Assembly: GCA_004353515.1 (NCBI GenBank)
Contig: SMNZ01000004.1
Location: forward strand, 186,001 to 250,000
DNA length: 64,000 bases
Direction: 5' to 3'
From: Alteromonadaceae bacterium M269
GTDB taxonomy: Bacteria; Pseudomonadota; Gammaproteobacteria; Enterobacterales; Alteromonadaceae
The position numbers and the translations under genes were made by a program. The first letter of the stretch is position 1. Each line of letters opens with the position of its first letter. Positions 1-8,770 of this stretch are shown piece after piece. Under the pieces are notes generated by a model, which did no database searches, was not told the DNA's origin, and worked only from the letters and a program-made list of their open reading frames with translations.

Positions 1-324
1 TTCTCGCTCCACAACTTCACTAACCCAATGACTCATCGATGCTGAAGAATAATAAGGTAAGGTGATCGGCTTATTCGTCAAAAAACCGGTTAGCCCTTTT
101 AGCATACCAATCGGCTTTTTTAACACTGCGTAATGCAGGCTGCGACAATAGCTTTTTAGCTCATCGACATACTGCATATCATTTGCGTCATCGATAAAAA
201 AACCTAGATGCACATCAAAGTGCTCATTCAAATGCTTAAGCATATTAAATGAGCGGATTTTGTCGCCTTTATTAGGAGGGAATGGGATTCGATGACACAG
301 AAATAGCAGCGGCGTCTTCTTCAT
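1..324 (-). CDS. Glycosyltransferase of the XrtA/PEP-CTERM locus, partial (N-terminal 108 residues)
   Basis: An open frame starts at an ATG at 324 and runs off the left edge of the window. The visible N-terminus, MKKTPLLFLCHRIPFPPNKGDK, followed by an RSFNMLKHL segment, resembles the start of the TIGR03087-type sugar transferases that occur in exosortase-linked polysaccharide loci: a GT-B fold with the substrate-side loop PPNKGDK. It starts 11 bases after the FemAB-like gene ends and has GAGAG just upstream, so it is the fourth gene of a leftward operon. It would act in the cytoplasm, adding a sugar to the repeat unit. Family assignment rests on the N-terminus and on context; the donor-binding half lies outside the window. 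Confidence 0.8.
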   Translation of the reverse strand, partial: MKKTPLLFLCHRIPFPPNKGDKIRSFNMLKHLNEHFDVHLGFFIDDANDMQYVDELKSYCRSLHYAVLKKPIGMLKGLTGFLTNKPITLPYYSSASMSHWVSEVVERE

Positions 325-335
325 ACTCTCGTTAA

Positions 336-1403
336 CTATCCTAGGTATTTAGAAAGATAAGGGCCAATCATACGGCTAACAGCAACCGGCAGTTTCTTCC
401 ACATATTGATGAAAAATTGGTACTTAGGGTTATTCGGGCTGAGATTAGGCAACTCATCTGATTTAGCTAAGTAAAATTTGTAATACATGGGTTGTGGTTC
501 CATACCCCATGTTCTTTTGTACTTATAAGCGCCTGAATCATCTTTACTGCGACCAAAATCGAAGGTCGAGCATTCACGCTCGTTCTTGGCGGAGCACATA
601 AGCTTATAGTACATGTAATCGTTACTCTTTAAGCCTCTAGCAGCTTCAACACCACCACCATAGTAAGGCATAACGACGCCTTTATAGTAAAAGCTCAACA
701 CTGATGACACAGCTTGTCCTTCACTTTCGACGGTCAGTACATCTAATTGATCACCGAACACATCTCTGAGCTGTTGGAAATACTTTTTCGGAAAAACTGG
801 TGTCCCAAGATTACGAACGCTCTCAGAATAAACTTCAAATGCGGTATCAACATCGTCATCTATCCGATGAGTTAAGCTGCCTTTAAGCGAGTGACGAATC
901 GCAGCTCGTTGCTTCTTTTTAACTGCTGCAAGAATGGCGTCATCATCTTCACCTAACTCAACTGAGAAATTAGAGTGCTTACAGTTTGCAATCAACTTCG
1001 GATTGTTTCTTTCAAACGGATAACGCAACTCTAAGTGCCCTACGCCAAGCTTCTCAGCTAAGGTAATAGCTTCATCTTCCAGAAAAAGCATAGCAGCTTC
1101 ATCATCAGAGGCTACACCACCGACAACACAAAAAGGAGTAGAAACCAATGAATGACCGAACAAGCGACTCTTCACTTCGACCAATGGCAAAACAGCGACA
1201 ATTCGGTCATCAAGGGTCGCGTACATGAACCAAGATTTGTGCCCATACGCTTTTTCAATAACAGTCTTCCATCCACTCAGATGAAAAAATGTTCCCAAAG
1301 AACATGAATCGACAAAGTCATCCCAAGCATTTAGCTTGCTCTGGTCACTGTCTAAAAATTGAAGTTTGAAACCTTTCGAATTGTTCTCATCACTATGCAC
1401 CAA
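336..1403 (-). CDS. FemAB-like GNAT-fold protein, XrtA/PEP-CTERM system associated
   Basis: A 355-residue protein with the shape of the FemAB/GNAT family found in PEP-CTERM polysaccharide loci (TIGR03019 type). Early residues include LGTFFHLSGWKTVIEKAYGH, and later ones YYYKGVVMPYYGGG and CSTFDFGRSK, which are typical of the acceptor-binding half. Members are presumed to transfer an aminoacyl or acyl group to the nascent polysaccharide or its lipid-linked precursor; the exact substrate is not known. The gene overlaps the deacetylase upstream by 11 bases. The longest frame begins with TTG at 1403; GTG at 1400 is equally plausible, since GGAGGAAG lies 6 to 9 bases upstream. Confidence 0.85.
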   Translation of the reverse strand: MVHSDENNSKGFKLQFLDSDQSKLNAWDDFVDSCSLGTFFHLSGWKTVIEKAYGHKSWFMYATLDDRIVAVLPLVEVKSRLFGHSLVSTPFCVVGGVASDDEAAMLFLEDEAITLAEKLGVGHLELRYPFERNNPKLIANCKHSNFSVELGEDDDAILAAVKKKQRAAIRHSLKGSLTHRIDDDVDTAFEVYSESVRNLGTPVFPKKYFQQLRDVFGDQLDVLTVESEGQAVSSVLSFYYKGVVMPYYGGGVEAARGLKSNDYMYYKLMCSAKNERECSTFDFGRSKDDSGAYKYKRTWGMEPQPMYYKFYLAKSDELPNLSPNNPKYQFFINMWKKLPVAVSRMIGPYLSKYLG

Positions 1404-2238
1404 AAACTTCCTCCATGGTGCTCCATTTATAGTCTTTGGTCAGCTGAATCAATTTACTCTCCATTTTTGACAGATTTATATAGTGACGTACTTTGGACTT
1501 AAACCCAGCCCCTTCAACTCTTGGCTGTTCTGGATCAATTTCCCATGGATGGAAATAGAAACTATAAGGTTGATCTTCCGTTGCCAGATACTTTTGAATA
1601 CGGCGTTTCGACAGCCAGTAAGGATAAAGACGGAAATAACCGCCGCCACCAATGCCGGTATGCTTTGCGCCCTTTTTTATTGTTGGTATTGGTATCTCAA
1701 TAATCCCTTCTGGACGTTGGTATTTAAACCTAGGCCAATCTGGAACACCGTATAAGTCGTGCTCTACAGGGTAAGTGCTCGATGAATAGACAAAACCTAA
1801 ATCGGCTAAAACGGAATAAACCCAGGTATTCGAATCATTAATTGAAAAGCTCGGCGCACGATAGCCTTTAAGCTTAACACCGGAGATATCTTCTAGAATT
1901 TGCTTAGACTCGGTAACGTCTTTAACAAATTCCTCTTTGGTCATCTCAGTCGCGCGCCTGTGATTTAAGCCATGACTTGCCAACTCATGCCCCTCATCAA
2001 CAATACGTTTAATCAGGTTCGGGCACCTTTTCGCGACCCAACCTAGAGTAAAGAAAGTGGACTTAACACCATTTTCATTAAACAGATCAATCAGCCGATT
2101 GGTATTACTCTCGACCCGTAAACTCAATGAATCCCAATCAGTGGGAGAGATGACGGATTCAAATGCAGACACATGAAAATAGTCTTCAACATCGACCGTC
2201 ATAGCATTCAAACGGCCGGTAGAATTCGTATTCGCCAT
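1393..2238 (-). CDS. Polysaccharide deacetylase, XrtA/PEP-CTERM system associated (NodB family)
   Basis: A 281-residue NodB-homology deacetylase. Motif 1 is MTVDVEDYFHVS near the N-terminus (the catalytic and metal-binding Asp pair), motif 2 is SHGLNHR (HxxxH metal ligands), and motif 3 is GYRAPSFSI. It would remove N-acetyl groups from the exported glycan, in the periplasm if exported; no clear signal peptide is visible. I chose the ATG at 2238 rather than the longer frame from 2274. AAAGGA sits 10 bases upstream, this start leaves a 4-base gap to the sugar transferase stop, and the extra residues do not look like family sequence. This is the TIGR03006 subgroup by context. Confidence 0.9.
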   Translation of the reverse strand: MANTNSTGRLNAMTVDVEDYFHVSAFESVISPTDWDSLSLRVESNTNRLIDLFNENGVKSTFFTLGWVAKRCPNLIKRIVDEGHELASHGLNHRRATEMTKEEFVKDVTESKQILEDISGVKLKGYRAPSFSINDSNTWVYSVLADLGFVYSSSTYPVEHDLYGVPDWPRFKYQRPEGIIEIPIPTIKKGAKHTGIGGGGYFRLYPYWLSKRRIQKYLATEDQPYSFYFHPWEIDPEQPRVEGAGFKSKVRHYINLSKMESKLIQLTKDYKWSTMEEVFGA

Positions 2239-2242
2239 CAAA

Positions 2243-3652
2243 TTATCGTCCTTTACCAAATAAAACAACCTCAACGGTTCTAATCAAAATCAATAAATCT
2301 AATAACAAGCTTTGGTGTTTGACGTAATACAAGTCGAACTTTAACTTTTCCATCGAATCTTCAACACTGGCTCCGTAGGGGTAGTTCAACTGAGCCCAGC
2401 CCGCTAAGCCAGGCTTAACATTATGTCTCTGATTGTAATAAGGAATCTCTGTTATCAACTGCTCAACAAATTCAGGGCGCTCTGGTCTCGGACCAATAAA
2501 GGCCATTTCACCTCTGAAAACATTTAGCAGTTGTGGCAACTCATCTACGCGATATTTACGCATAAAGTGTCCAAGGCGAGTCACACGCGTATCGTTCTTA
2601 ACAGCCCATTTAGCGCCGTCTTTTTCTGCATCTGCACGCATACTGCGGAATTTGATTATCTTAAACATTTTACCGTTTAAGCCTACGCGCTCTTGCTTGT
2701 AAAACACAGAAGAGCCTGTTCTGCGACCATCATCAAAGTAAATTAAGAAAGCGGTAACCAGCATAAATGGCCAAGCAAAGAAAAGTACGAATGAGGCTAA
2801 CAATGCATTAAATAAATATTCTAAGGTGTCACGTAAGTAGTTCTGCGTATTAAAGCCGTTAGAGTAGATAACCCAGCTTGGATAAATTAAGTTAACAACA
2901 ATTTGACCGGTTTCTCTTTCCATAAAGTCGAGTAAATCGACAACTTCCACTCCCCGAACTCGCAAATCAAATAAAACATCAATCGGCAAAGTCCCTCGAC
3001 GTTGGTCGCAGGCAATAACGATTTCTTCAATATCATTGTCCGCCACATAATTGCGGAAATTTTCATCAATTTTAACGTGAACTAGCTTTTCATATTGAAT
3101 GCCATTTTCGCGATCATCTCCTGGAATTGGCACAAACCCAACAAGTTCAAAACCCATTCGATCTACTTCACGGCGCATACGGCGTTCAATAATAGATGCT
3201 CTGTCGCCAGCTCCAATAACGAGGATACGGTTTTTGCCTAACCCTAATAAACCAAGGCGATTAGAAAAGTAACGTAATAGGACAATAGAAATAATAATCA
3301 GAGCCGAAGCTACTGGTAGATAGTAAGTGTGCAGACGCCAGTCGAATAAGAAGGTACTTGTTAGCACTTCCATAACAAAATAGCTCAACGCCACACTAAC
3401 AAAGATACGCCGAATGATTCCCCTAAAGGTTTCGCGCAGTTTGGCTTCATAAAGGCCAACAGACAGCGCAGAAATTAGAATTAATACAGTGAAAGTAGCG
3501 ACATTAAAATACAGGTGCTCACTATTAAATTTTTCCCCGGTAATTGTGATCACAACGAAATTTGCTAAATATGCGACATACGCAACTATAGCCGCCTCTA
3601 TCAAAACTAAGGCGTTTGATCGTTTATTTTGTTTTTTATTAAGCGCACTCAC
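2243..3652 (-). CDS. Undecaprenyl-phosphate sugar phosphotransferase, XrtA/PEP-CTERM type (EpsB-like)
   Basis: A 469-residue polyprenyl-phosphate hexose-1-phosphate transferase that starts repeat-unit assembly on the inner membrane. The N-terminal half has four or so membrane helices (about residues 14-135). A CoA-binding-like Rossmann segment, ILVIGAGDRASIIERR, follows. The C-terminal catalytic domain has one further helix and the family signatures YKQERVGLNG, KFRSMRADAE, RKYRVDELPQLLNV and FIGPRPERPEF. It is the first gene of the leftward arm and diverges from the export gene across about 160 AT-rich bases. Length and domain order match TIGR03013-type transferases. Confidence 0.93.
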   Translation of the reverse strand: MSALNKKQNKRSNALVLIEAAIVAYVAYLANFVVITITGEKFNSEHLYFNVATFTVLILISALSVGLYEAKLRETFRGIIRRIFVSVALSYFVMEVLTSTFLFDWRLHTYYLPVASALIIISIVLLRYFSNRLGLLGLGKNRILVIGAGDRASIIERRMRREVDRMGFELVGFVPIPGDDRENGIQYEKLVHVKIDENFRNYVADNDIEEIVIACDQRRGTLPIDVLFDLRVRGVEVVDLLDFMERETGQIVVNLIYPSWVIYSNGFNTQNYLRDTLEYLFNALLASFVLFFAWPFMLVTAFLIYFDDGRRTGSSVFYKQERVGLNGKMFKIIKFRSMRADAEKDGAKWAVKNDTRVTRLGHFMRKYRVDELPQLLNVFRGEMAFIGPRPERPEFVEQLITEIPYYNQRHNVKPGLAGWAQLNYPYGASVEDSMEKLKFDLYYVKHQSLLLDLLILIRTVEVVLFGKGR

Positions 3653-3814
3653 CCAAATAAACCCTTTAATTAATGCGAAAGAATATCATAGGCTAATTTG
3701 CCTTATTGATATAGACTTAAAATTCGTTGTGCATTATAGCTACACATTTTTAAAAAAAATGACAAAATAACAATTAAATGTGTATGACGTTAGTTATTTT
3801 TGGGGAATAAAACC
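3653..3814. promoter_or_regulatory. Divergent promoter region between the two arms of the polysaccharide locus
   Basis: This AT-rich spacer separates two divergent operons and must hold both promoters. On the plus strand a weak sigma70-like pair can be drawn, TAGACT and TTATAG about 16 bases apart near 3710-3740, but neither box is close to consensus. I found no convincing GG-N10-GC sigma54 site, although some relatives run such loci from sigma54 promoters. A GGGG ribosome site sits just before the ATG at 3815. Confidence 0.4.
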
Positions 3815-4444
3815 ATGCTTACCGATTTTGCAAAGTTTTTGGGAATAGGATTCTTGGCTGCGCTGATGCTTGGCGGCTGTAGTTCAAACAAATTACCAAC
3901 GGCTACGACGCATTCTTCTCTCACCACATCCGTCGATGATTATGATTATCTCATCGGACCTGGTGACAGCTTAGATATTTTTGTTTGGCGTAACCCAGAA
4001 GTATCGGGTTCTTTTATCGTAAGACCTGATGGTAAAATAACTACGTCTTTGGTTGAAGATATCGAAGTGTCAGGTAAAACTCCGACACAACTCGGGCGTG
4101 AAATAGAAGAATCTCTCGCCAAATATATTCGTGACCCTATTGTCACCGTCAGTGTGACTAACTTCTCTGGTCCTTTCAGCGAGCAAGTGCGAGTCATTGG
4201 CGAAGCAACCAACCCTCAAGCTGTTAACTACAGAGAAAACATGACCTTGTTGGACTTAATGATTGCAGTCGGTGGTTTAACAGAGTTTGCGAACGGCAAT
4301 GGTGCCAAACTTATTCGCGTTGTTGATGGACAGCAGAAAGAATACAAAATCAAAATCAGCAAACTCGTCAAAAATGGGGATATCTCAGCCAATGTTGATA
4401 TGTTGCCTGGTGACATAGTTATTATTCCACAGGCATGGTTCTAA
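3815..4444 (+). CDS. Polysaccharide export lipoprotein (Wza-like), XrtA/PEP-CTERM type
   Basis: A 209-residue outer-membrane export protein. The N-terminus MLTDFAKFLGIGFLAALMLG ends in the lipobox LGGC, followed by SSN, so it is a lipoprotein. The Poly_export domain begins at YLIGPGDSLDIFVWRNPEVSG and continues with VRPDGKITTSLVEDIEVSGK. A SLBB-like segment follows: FSEQVRVIGEATNPQA. It is shorter than E. coli Wza, as usual for the TIGR03027 group. The frame opens upstream at a TTG (3800), but ATG 3815 gives the proper lipoprotein signal and has a GGGG ribosome site 8 bases away. It is the first gene of the rightward arm. Confidence 0.92.
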   Translation: MLTDFAKFLGIGFLAALMLGGCSSNKLPTATTHSSLTTSVDDYDYLIGPGDSLDIFVWRNPEVSGSFIVRPDGKITTSLVEDIEVSGKTPTQLGREIEESLAKYIRDPIVTVSVTNFSGPFSEQVRVIGEATNPQAVNYRENMTLLDLMIAVGGLTEFANGNGAKLIRVVDGQQKEYKIKISKLVKNGDISANVDMLPGDIVIIPQAWF

Positions 4445-4482
4445 ACCACTTATAGTCCTACGAGTAGTCTGGAACATAATAG

Positions 4483-6081
4483 ATGCAACAAAACTTACAA
4501 CAGTCGATAGATCTGGTCCTTGATTATATTAAAGGGGTCTGGATCAAAAAACGTTATTTGATCATTTGCTCATGGCTAATTTGTCCTGCGGGAATGATTT
4601 ATGTCGCGTTACTCCCTGATACTTTTCGTTCAGAAGCCAAAGTCTTCGTAGATACACGTTCAGTTCTTCAACCTCTTCTCCAAGGCCTGGCTATCCAAAC
4701 CAACCCTCAGCAAGAAGTTGATATGATGGCAAGAACGCTTTTGAGTCGCCCCAACCTTGAGAAGCTGGCTCGAGCAACAGATTTAGATGTCACAACAACC
4801 AACAATGAAGAGTTTTCAGACCTCATTGATTCGTTGAAGAACAATATTCGTCTCAGAAGAGAGAATAGAAACGACAACATCTATAACATCACATACAGCC
4901 ATCCTGAAGCTCTTGTCGCACAAAAAGTTGTGCAAGAAACGCTGAACCTTTTTGTAGAAAATACTCTGGGTGAGTCTCGTCAAGACACAGACACAGCAAG
5001 TCGATTCCTAGATACACAAATAGCGGATTATGAAAGCAGGCTTGCGGCTGCTGAGCAACGATTGGCAGACTTCAAGCGTAAGTACTCTGATTTATTACCC
5101 GGACAAGGTACTTATTACTCCAATATTGAAGCGCTAAAAGAAAGCCTCGCTGGCGTCGACTTACAAATTAGGGAGACAACTCAGCAAGTCAAAGCGCTAC
5201 AAGAAAAACTAACAGCTGCTACGACAAGTGCGGTTGCTGGAGCCAATGTTAGATCAGCAGACTCTGAGGCAAATCTGCAAACACAATACGACACAAGAAT
5301 AGAGGCATTACAGCAACAACTAGATGCGCTAAAGCTAAGGTTTACTGATTTCCACCCCGACGTTGTTGAAACAACGAATCTACTTAACGCCTTAATCGAA
5401 CAACGAGATAAAGAAATCGATGAATATTTAAGCCGAATAAAAGATAGCGGTGGCAATATTGATAGCGATAACCCTTTTACGAGAGAACTCAGTCTGGAAA
5501 TAAGCCGATTGGATGGGCAGCTCGCATCGTTAAGAGTTAGACGTGCAGATTACTCAGAGAAGATTAAAATCCAACAAAGTAAACTCGACCAAGTACCTTT
5601 GGTTGAAGCCGAGTTGACTGCACTAAATCGTGACTACGGCATTACTCAAGACAAGTACGAAGATTTATTATCAAGAAGAGAGTCTGCATCACTATCTCGA
5701 GAAGCCGATGTTTCTGATGATGACGTGAAGTTCAGAGTTATTGAACCACCTCGCTTGCCCCTGCAACCCAGTGGTCCTAATAGAATATTATTCTATATTG
5801 CTGTGCTCGTAGTTGGTTTTGGTGTTGGCTTAGGTATTGCCTTTGTCGTGAGTCAACTTGTACCTGTTGTTATTAGAGCATCACAAGTAACAGCTGCGAC
5901 AGGTATCCCAGTATTAGGCAATGTGAGTCATATCAATTTGGCAAAAGTGAATAGAGAAAACAAATTCAGAACCATTATTTTCCTGTTTTCCTCCAGTACT
6001 ATTATTTTGATCTTCCTTGGTTTTGTCGCTTTCGACATATTAGGAATCAGCTTGTCTGAGAAATTAGGGGAGTATATCTAA
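4483..6081 (+). CDS. Chain-length determinant protein (Wzz family), XrtA/PEP-CTERM type
   Basis: A 532-residue polysaccharide co-polymerase that sets chain length at the inner membrane. The N-terminal Wzz domain has a membrane helix at about 24-46. A long periplasmic part has coiled-coil segments at about 180-260 (ESRLAAAEQRLADFKRKYSDLLPG is split across it) and 330-385. A proline-rich stretch, EPPRLPLQPSGPNR, leads into a second helix (about 435-458), and a third helix lies near the C-terminus. Size and the third helix fit the TIGR03007 group. The stop overlaps the kinase start by one base (TAATG), so the two are translationally coupled. The kinase is the expected cytoplasmic partner. Confidence 0.92.
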   Translation: MQQNLQQSIDLVLDYIKGVWIKKRYLIICSWLICPAGMIYVALLPDTFRSEAKVFVDTRSVLQPLLQGLAIQTNPQQEVDMMARTLLSRPNLEKLARATDLDVTTTNNEEFSDLIDSLKNNIRLRRENRNDNIYNITYSHPEALVAQKVVQETLNLFVENTLGESRQDTDTASRFLDTQIADYESRLAAAEQRLADFKRKYSDLLPGQGTYYSNIEALKESLAGVDLQIRETTQQVKALQEKLTAATTSAVAGANVRSADSEANLQTQYDTRIEALQQQLDALKLRFTDFHPDVVETTNLLNALIEQRDKEIDEYLSRIKDSGGNIDSDNPFTRELSLEISRLDGQLASLRVRRADYSEKIKIQQSKLDQVPLVEAELTALNRDYGITQDKYEDLLSRRESASLSREADVSDDDVKFRVIEPPRLPLQPSGPNRILFYIAVLVVGFGVGLGIAFVVSQLVPVVIRASQVTAATGIPVLGNVSHINLAKVNRENKFRTIIFLFSSSTIILIFLGFVAFDILGISLSEKLGEYI

Positions 6082-7061
6082 TGAATACGATTGAACGTGC
6101 CCTAGCTAAAAAGAAAAGCAAACAAGCAGCGGAAGAAAACCGACAGGAAGCACTTAATCCTGAAGAAACGCAACAGGCTGTCGAAACTCACGCTCATGAA
6201 GCTAGCGCTGAGCCGATTGAGCAAGTAGCTCAAACTGAAACGGCGGCGACTTCCCAAGAAGAAGTCAAAACAGAAGCTGAGCCTGTTAGTACGAATAATG
6301 ACGGCGACGACAACAAGCAAGTCACAACAAGACATCTCGATATTAACTTATCCGAACTGGAAGAAAGAGGTTTTGTGTCTCTCACAAATTCTCGTCGTGT
6401 AGTTAATGAAGAATATCGTGTTATAAAACGTAAAGTTCTTAACAACGCTTTTGGCCCGCTATCAAAAACTCTGAACAACAGTAATGTCATTATGGTCTCT
6501 AGCCCCAGGCCTAATGATGGCAAGACCTTCACGGCTATTAACTTGGCACTAAGTATCGCGCTGGAACAAGATAAAACCGTACTGCTTGTCGATGCTGACG
6601 TTCTACGCCCATCCGTTATGAGAGAGCTCGGCGTTAATTTTGATAAAGGCTTGATGGAATACTTGTTGGGTGATGTCGATTCTCTATCTGAGGTCATGTA
6701 CAGCACCAATATTGAAAAGCTTAAGGTCATTCCTGCTGGTGAATCACATCACCTGTCTACAGAATTATTAGCCAGTGAAAAGATGTGGGAAACCGTTAAA
6801 GAGTTTTCTAGCCGTTACTCCGACCGTGTGGTTATTTTCGATACACCTCCTCTGCTCGGTATTAACGAAACCGCCATTCTTGCTAACTTGGCAGGTCAAG
6901 CGGTCGTCGTTGTAAAAGAAAATAACTCGCGTATCGGTGATGTTAATGAAGCGATTAAACAGCTAAACCCAGATATGTCGAAAGGGATTGTTGTTAACCA
7001 GTCAACTCGAAGCCGAGATAGCACGGGTTATTATGGCTACTACTACTCCGGAAATAATTAA
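6081..7061 (+). CDS. Tyrosine autokinase (BY-kinase), XrtA/PEP-CTERM type
   Basis: A 326-residue cytoplasmic BY-kinase working with the chain-length protein just upstream. The first 95 residues are a charged, Gln/Glu-rich linker of low complexity. The P-loop region reads SSPRPNDGKTFTAINLA; most relatives have PGEGK here, so this copy has Asn in place of the first Gly. Walker A' is VLLVDADVLRPS and Walker B is VVIFDTPPLLG. The C-terminus ends in the tyrosine cluster GYYGYYYSGNN, the usual autophosphorylation tail. The Asn variant may be neutral, since the invariant GKT is kept. Confidence 0.92.
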   Translation: MNTIERALAKKKSKQAAEENRQEALNPEETQQAVETHAHEASAEPIEQVAQTETAATSQEEVKTEAEPVSTNNDGDDNKQVTTRHLDINLSELEERGFVSLTNSRRVVNEEYRVIKRKVLNNAFGPLSKTLNNSNVIMVSSPRPNDGKTFTAINLALSIALEQDKTVLLVDADVLRPSVMRELGVNFDKGLMEYLLGDVDSLSEVMYSTNIEKLKVIPAGESHHLSTELLASEKMWETVKEFSSRYSDRVVIFDTPPLLGINETAILANLAGQAVVVVKENNSRIGDVNEAIKQLNPDMSKGIVVNQSTRSRDSTGYYGYYYSGNN

Positions 7062-7078
7062 TTAGAGAAGGGAATAAA

Positions 7079-8716
7079 GTGAGAAAACCTGTATCAGTGC
7101 TGGGGCTTACCATGTTGAGTTTGCAGTGCTTTGCTGGCGAGCTTGAGATAAAGCCACGTTTATCAACTTCCATTCTGAGTTATGAAACGCAAACTGATTC
7201 AGATGCCTTTCCCGAAGGTGACGTACTCAGTGTTGTCGCGAATCCCAGCGTCACCCTAACGTATGAAAGTCCGATATTCGACACATTATTCCTGATTAAT
7301 CATCGTAACATTCGACAAGACTTCGAAGACCAAGACGATATCAGTAGCAACTTTACTGAATACACCTTCAGATCTTCAGTAGACATCGTCAAAAATTACC
7401 TGACGGCACAAGCATCAAGTAACCTTAATTTCCGTAACACCGATCCAACACAAACCTTAGTTAATGATTTCTTCTTAGGCGGTGGTGATTTAACAAAGGT
7501 CAGAAATTCAGGCGCAGGCCTATTTTTTACAACACCTAACCCACGGCTTTTTGGTATCGATTGGTCAGGTCAATTTGCCAAGATTGAAAGCGAGCAAACC
7601 ACAACGCCGGATCAATCACTCAACTTACAAAATTTGGATAGTGAGAATACTCAGTACAACTTTCGCTTTTACGAGGGTGATAACTTCCAACGCGTCAGCT
7701 GGAACCTAACCACAGAGTTTCAAGACACAACACGTGAAGACAGTAATCAAAATGATTTGCGTAGCCGCACTATTGATGGGCGGATCAGCTTTGCCCTACT
7801 ATCAAAGCTACGCCTAACACTGGTTGGTAATAACGAAGAAAACCAACTTCGCAATGGAAACGACAATGATTTGGGCATCGGCAGTTTAGACTTTACCAGT
7901 TACGGTGCAGGACTAGAGTGGTATTCATCTCCTCAACGTCGAATTGCGGTGACGTTCAATCGTACCGACGACGAAGATGACGGCAATGACAACACCCAAG
8001 AAGATGGCGAAAACAATTTTCTAGGTGTTGATGTTAATTGGGCATTCAGCAGCCGCACAAACCTGCAAGCTAATTTGAGCCGTCGGTTCTTTGGGGAATC
8101 GAAATCCGGGCGCTTCAATTACAATACACGTAGCTTCCGTATTAGCGCCTCTTACAATGAGTCACTAACAACTTTCTCTCGATTATTGGCTAATAATGAA
8201 GACCTAGGTGTTTTTGTCTGTCCTGCCGGAGACCCTCAGCTATCCTCTTGTTTCCAGCCAGATACATTGAGCTTCCAACTCCAGCCTGATCAGCAGTTTT
8301 TCAGCTTTTTCGAACAAATTCCGGAAATCAGTGAGGAAGTCACTTTACGTAAGTTCGGTTCATTGGATTTTGGGTATAACAGAACACGCTTAACGGTTTC
8401 ACTAGCACTTAGCGCCAGTCAAACAGAGTTTTTAGAAACACAGCGGGAGCAAGACAACAACTCTATCCGCTTAAGCACTAATTATCAGCTAAGCCAAAAA
8501 ACGACTCTTGTGGCTAACGCTAACTTTACCCGAACTGAATTTACCGACACCAACACAAAAGATGATGTTCGAAACCACTCAATTGGTATTAACAGAGAGT
8601 TTAGTCAGAAACTGTCAGCTGATTTCAGCTTTAGATTCCTTGACCGAGACTCTGACGATATAGATAGAGATCTTCAAGATAGGCGTTTAACACTAGAGCT
8701 GACATACAACTTCTAG
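7079..8716 (+). CDS. Outer-membrane beta-barrel protein, XrtA/PEP-CTERM system associated
   Basis: A 545-residue exported protein with a short signal peptide (MRKPVSVLGLTMLSLQCFA, then GELEIKP). It is dominated by alternating polar/hydrophobic strands and closes with LTLELTYNF, the terminal Phe typical of beta barrels. Position and length fit the TIGR03016 hypothetical of exosortase-linked polysaccharide loci; it may be the outer-membrane conduit or secretin-like partner of the export lipoprotein. The start is GTG, 17 bases after the kinase stop, with AGAAGGGA upstream. A strong terminator follows within 30 bases, so this is the last gene of the plus arm. Confidence 0.85.
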   Translation: MRKPVSVLGLTMLSLQCFAGELEIKPRLSTSILSYETQTDSDAFPEGDVLSVVANPSVTLTYESPIFDTLFLINHRNIRQDFEDQDDISSNFTEYTFRSSVDIVKNYLTAQASSNLNFRNTDPTQTLVNDFFLGGGDLTKVRNSGAGLFFTTPNPRLFGIDWSGQFAKIESEQTTTPDQSLNLQNLDSENTQYNFRFYEGDNFQRVSWNLTTEFQDTTREDSNQNDLRSRTIDGRISFALLSKLRLTLVGNNEENQLRNGNDNDLGIGSLDFTSYGAGLEWYSSPQRRIAVTFNRTDDEDDGNDNTQEDGENNFLGVDVNWAFSSRTNLQANLSRRFFGESKSGRFNYNTRSFRISASYNESLTTFSRLLANNEDLGVFVCPAGDPQLSSCFQPDTLSFQLQPDQQFFSFFEQIPEISEEVTLRKFGSLDFGYNRTRLTVSLALSASQTEFLETQREQDNNSIRLSTNYQLSQKTTLVANANFTRTEFTDTNTKDDVRNHSIGINREFSQKLSADFSFRFLDRDSDDIDRDLQDRRLTLELTYNF

Positions 8717-8742
8717 CGTTTATTTTCTAAAGAGCATTCAAT

Positions 8743-8770
8743 AAAAAAGGAGGGAAAACCCTCCTTTTTT
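8743..8770. terminator. Bidirectional intrinsic terminator
   Basis: A perfect 12-bp inverted repeat (8743-8754 and 8759-8770) with an AAAA loop. Both sides end in runs of A or T, so it can stop transcription from either direction. It lies between the stops of two convergent genes and touches the stop of the ATPase gene at 8771. Confidence 0.95.

Noticed and set aside
3489-3770. 93-codon plus-strand frame overlapping the sugar transferase start
   Set aside because: No ribosome site; it overlaps the conserved N-terminus of the transferase and the divergent promoter.
3653-3814. Sigma54 promoter for the polysaccharide export operon
   Set aside because: The nearest GG...GC pair has the wrong spacing (7 instead of 10 bases), so I do not claim it.
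6230-6730. 166-codon open frame on the minus strand inside the tyrosine kinase gene
   Set aside because: It is a shadow of the real gene; no ribosome site, Ser/Leu-biased composition and full overlap with a well-conserved coding frame.
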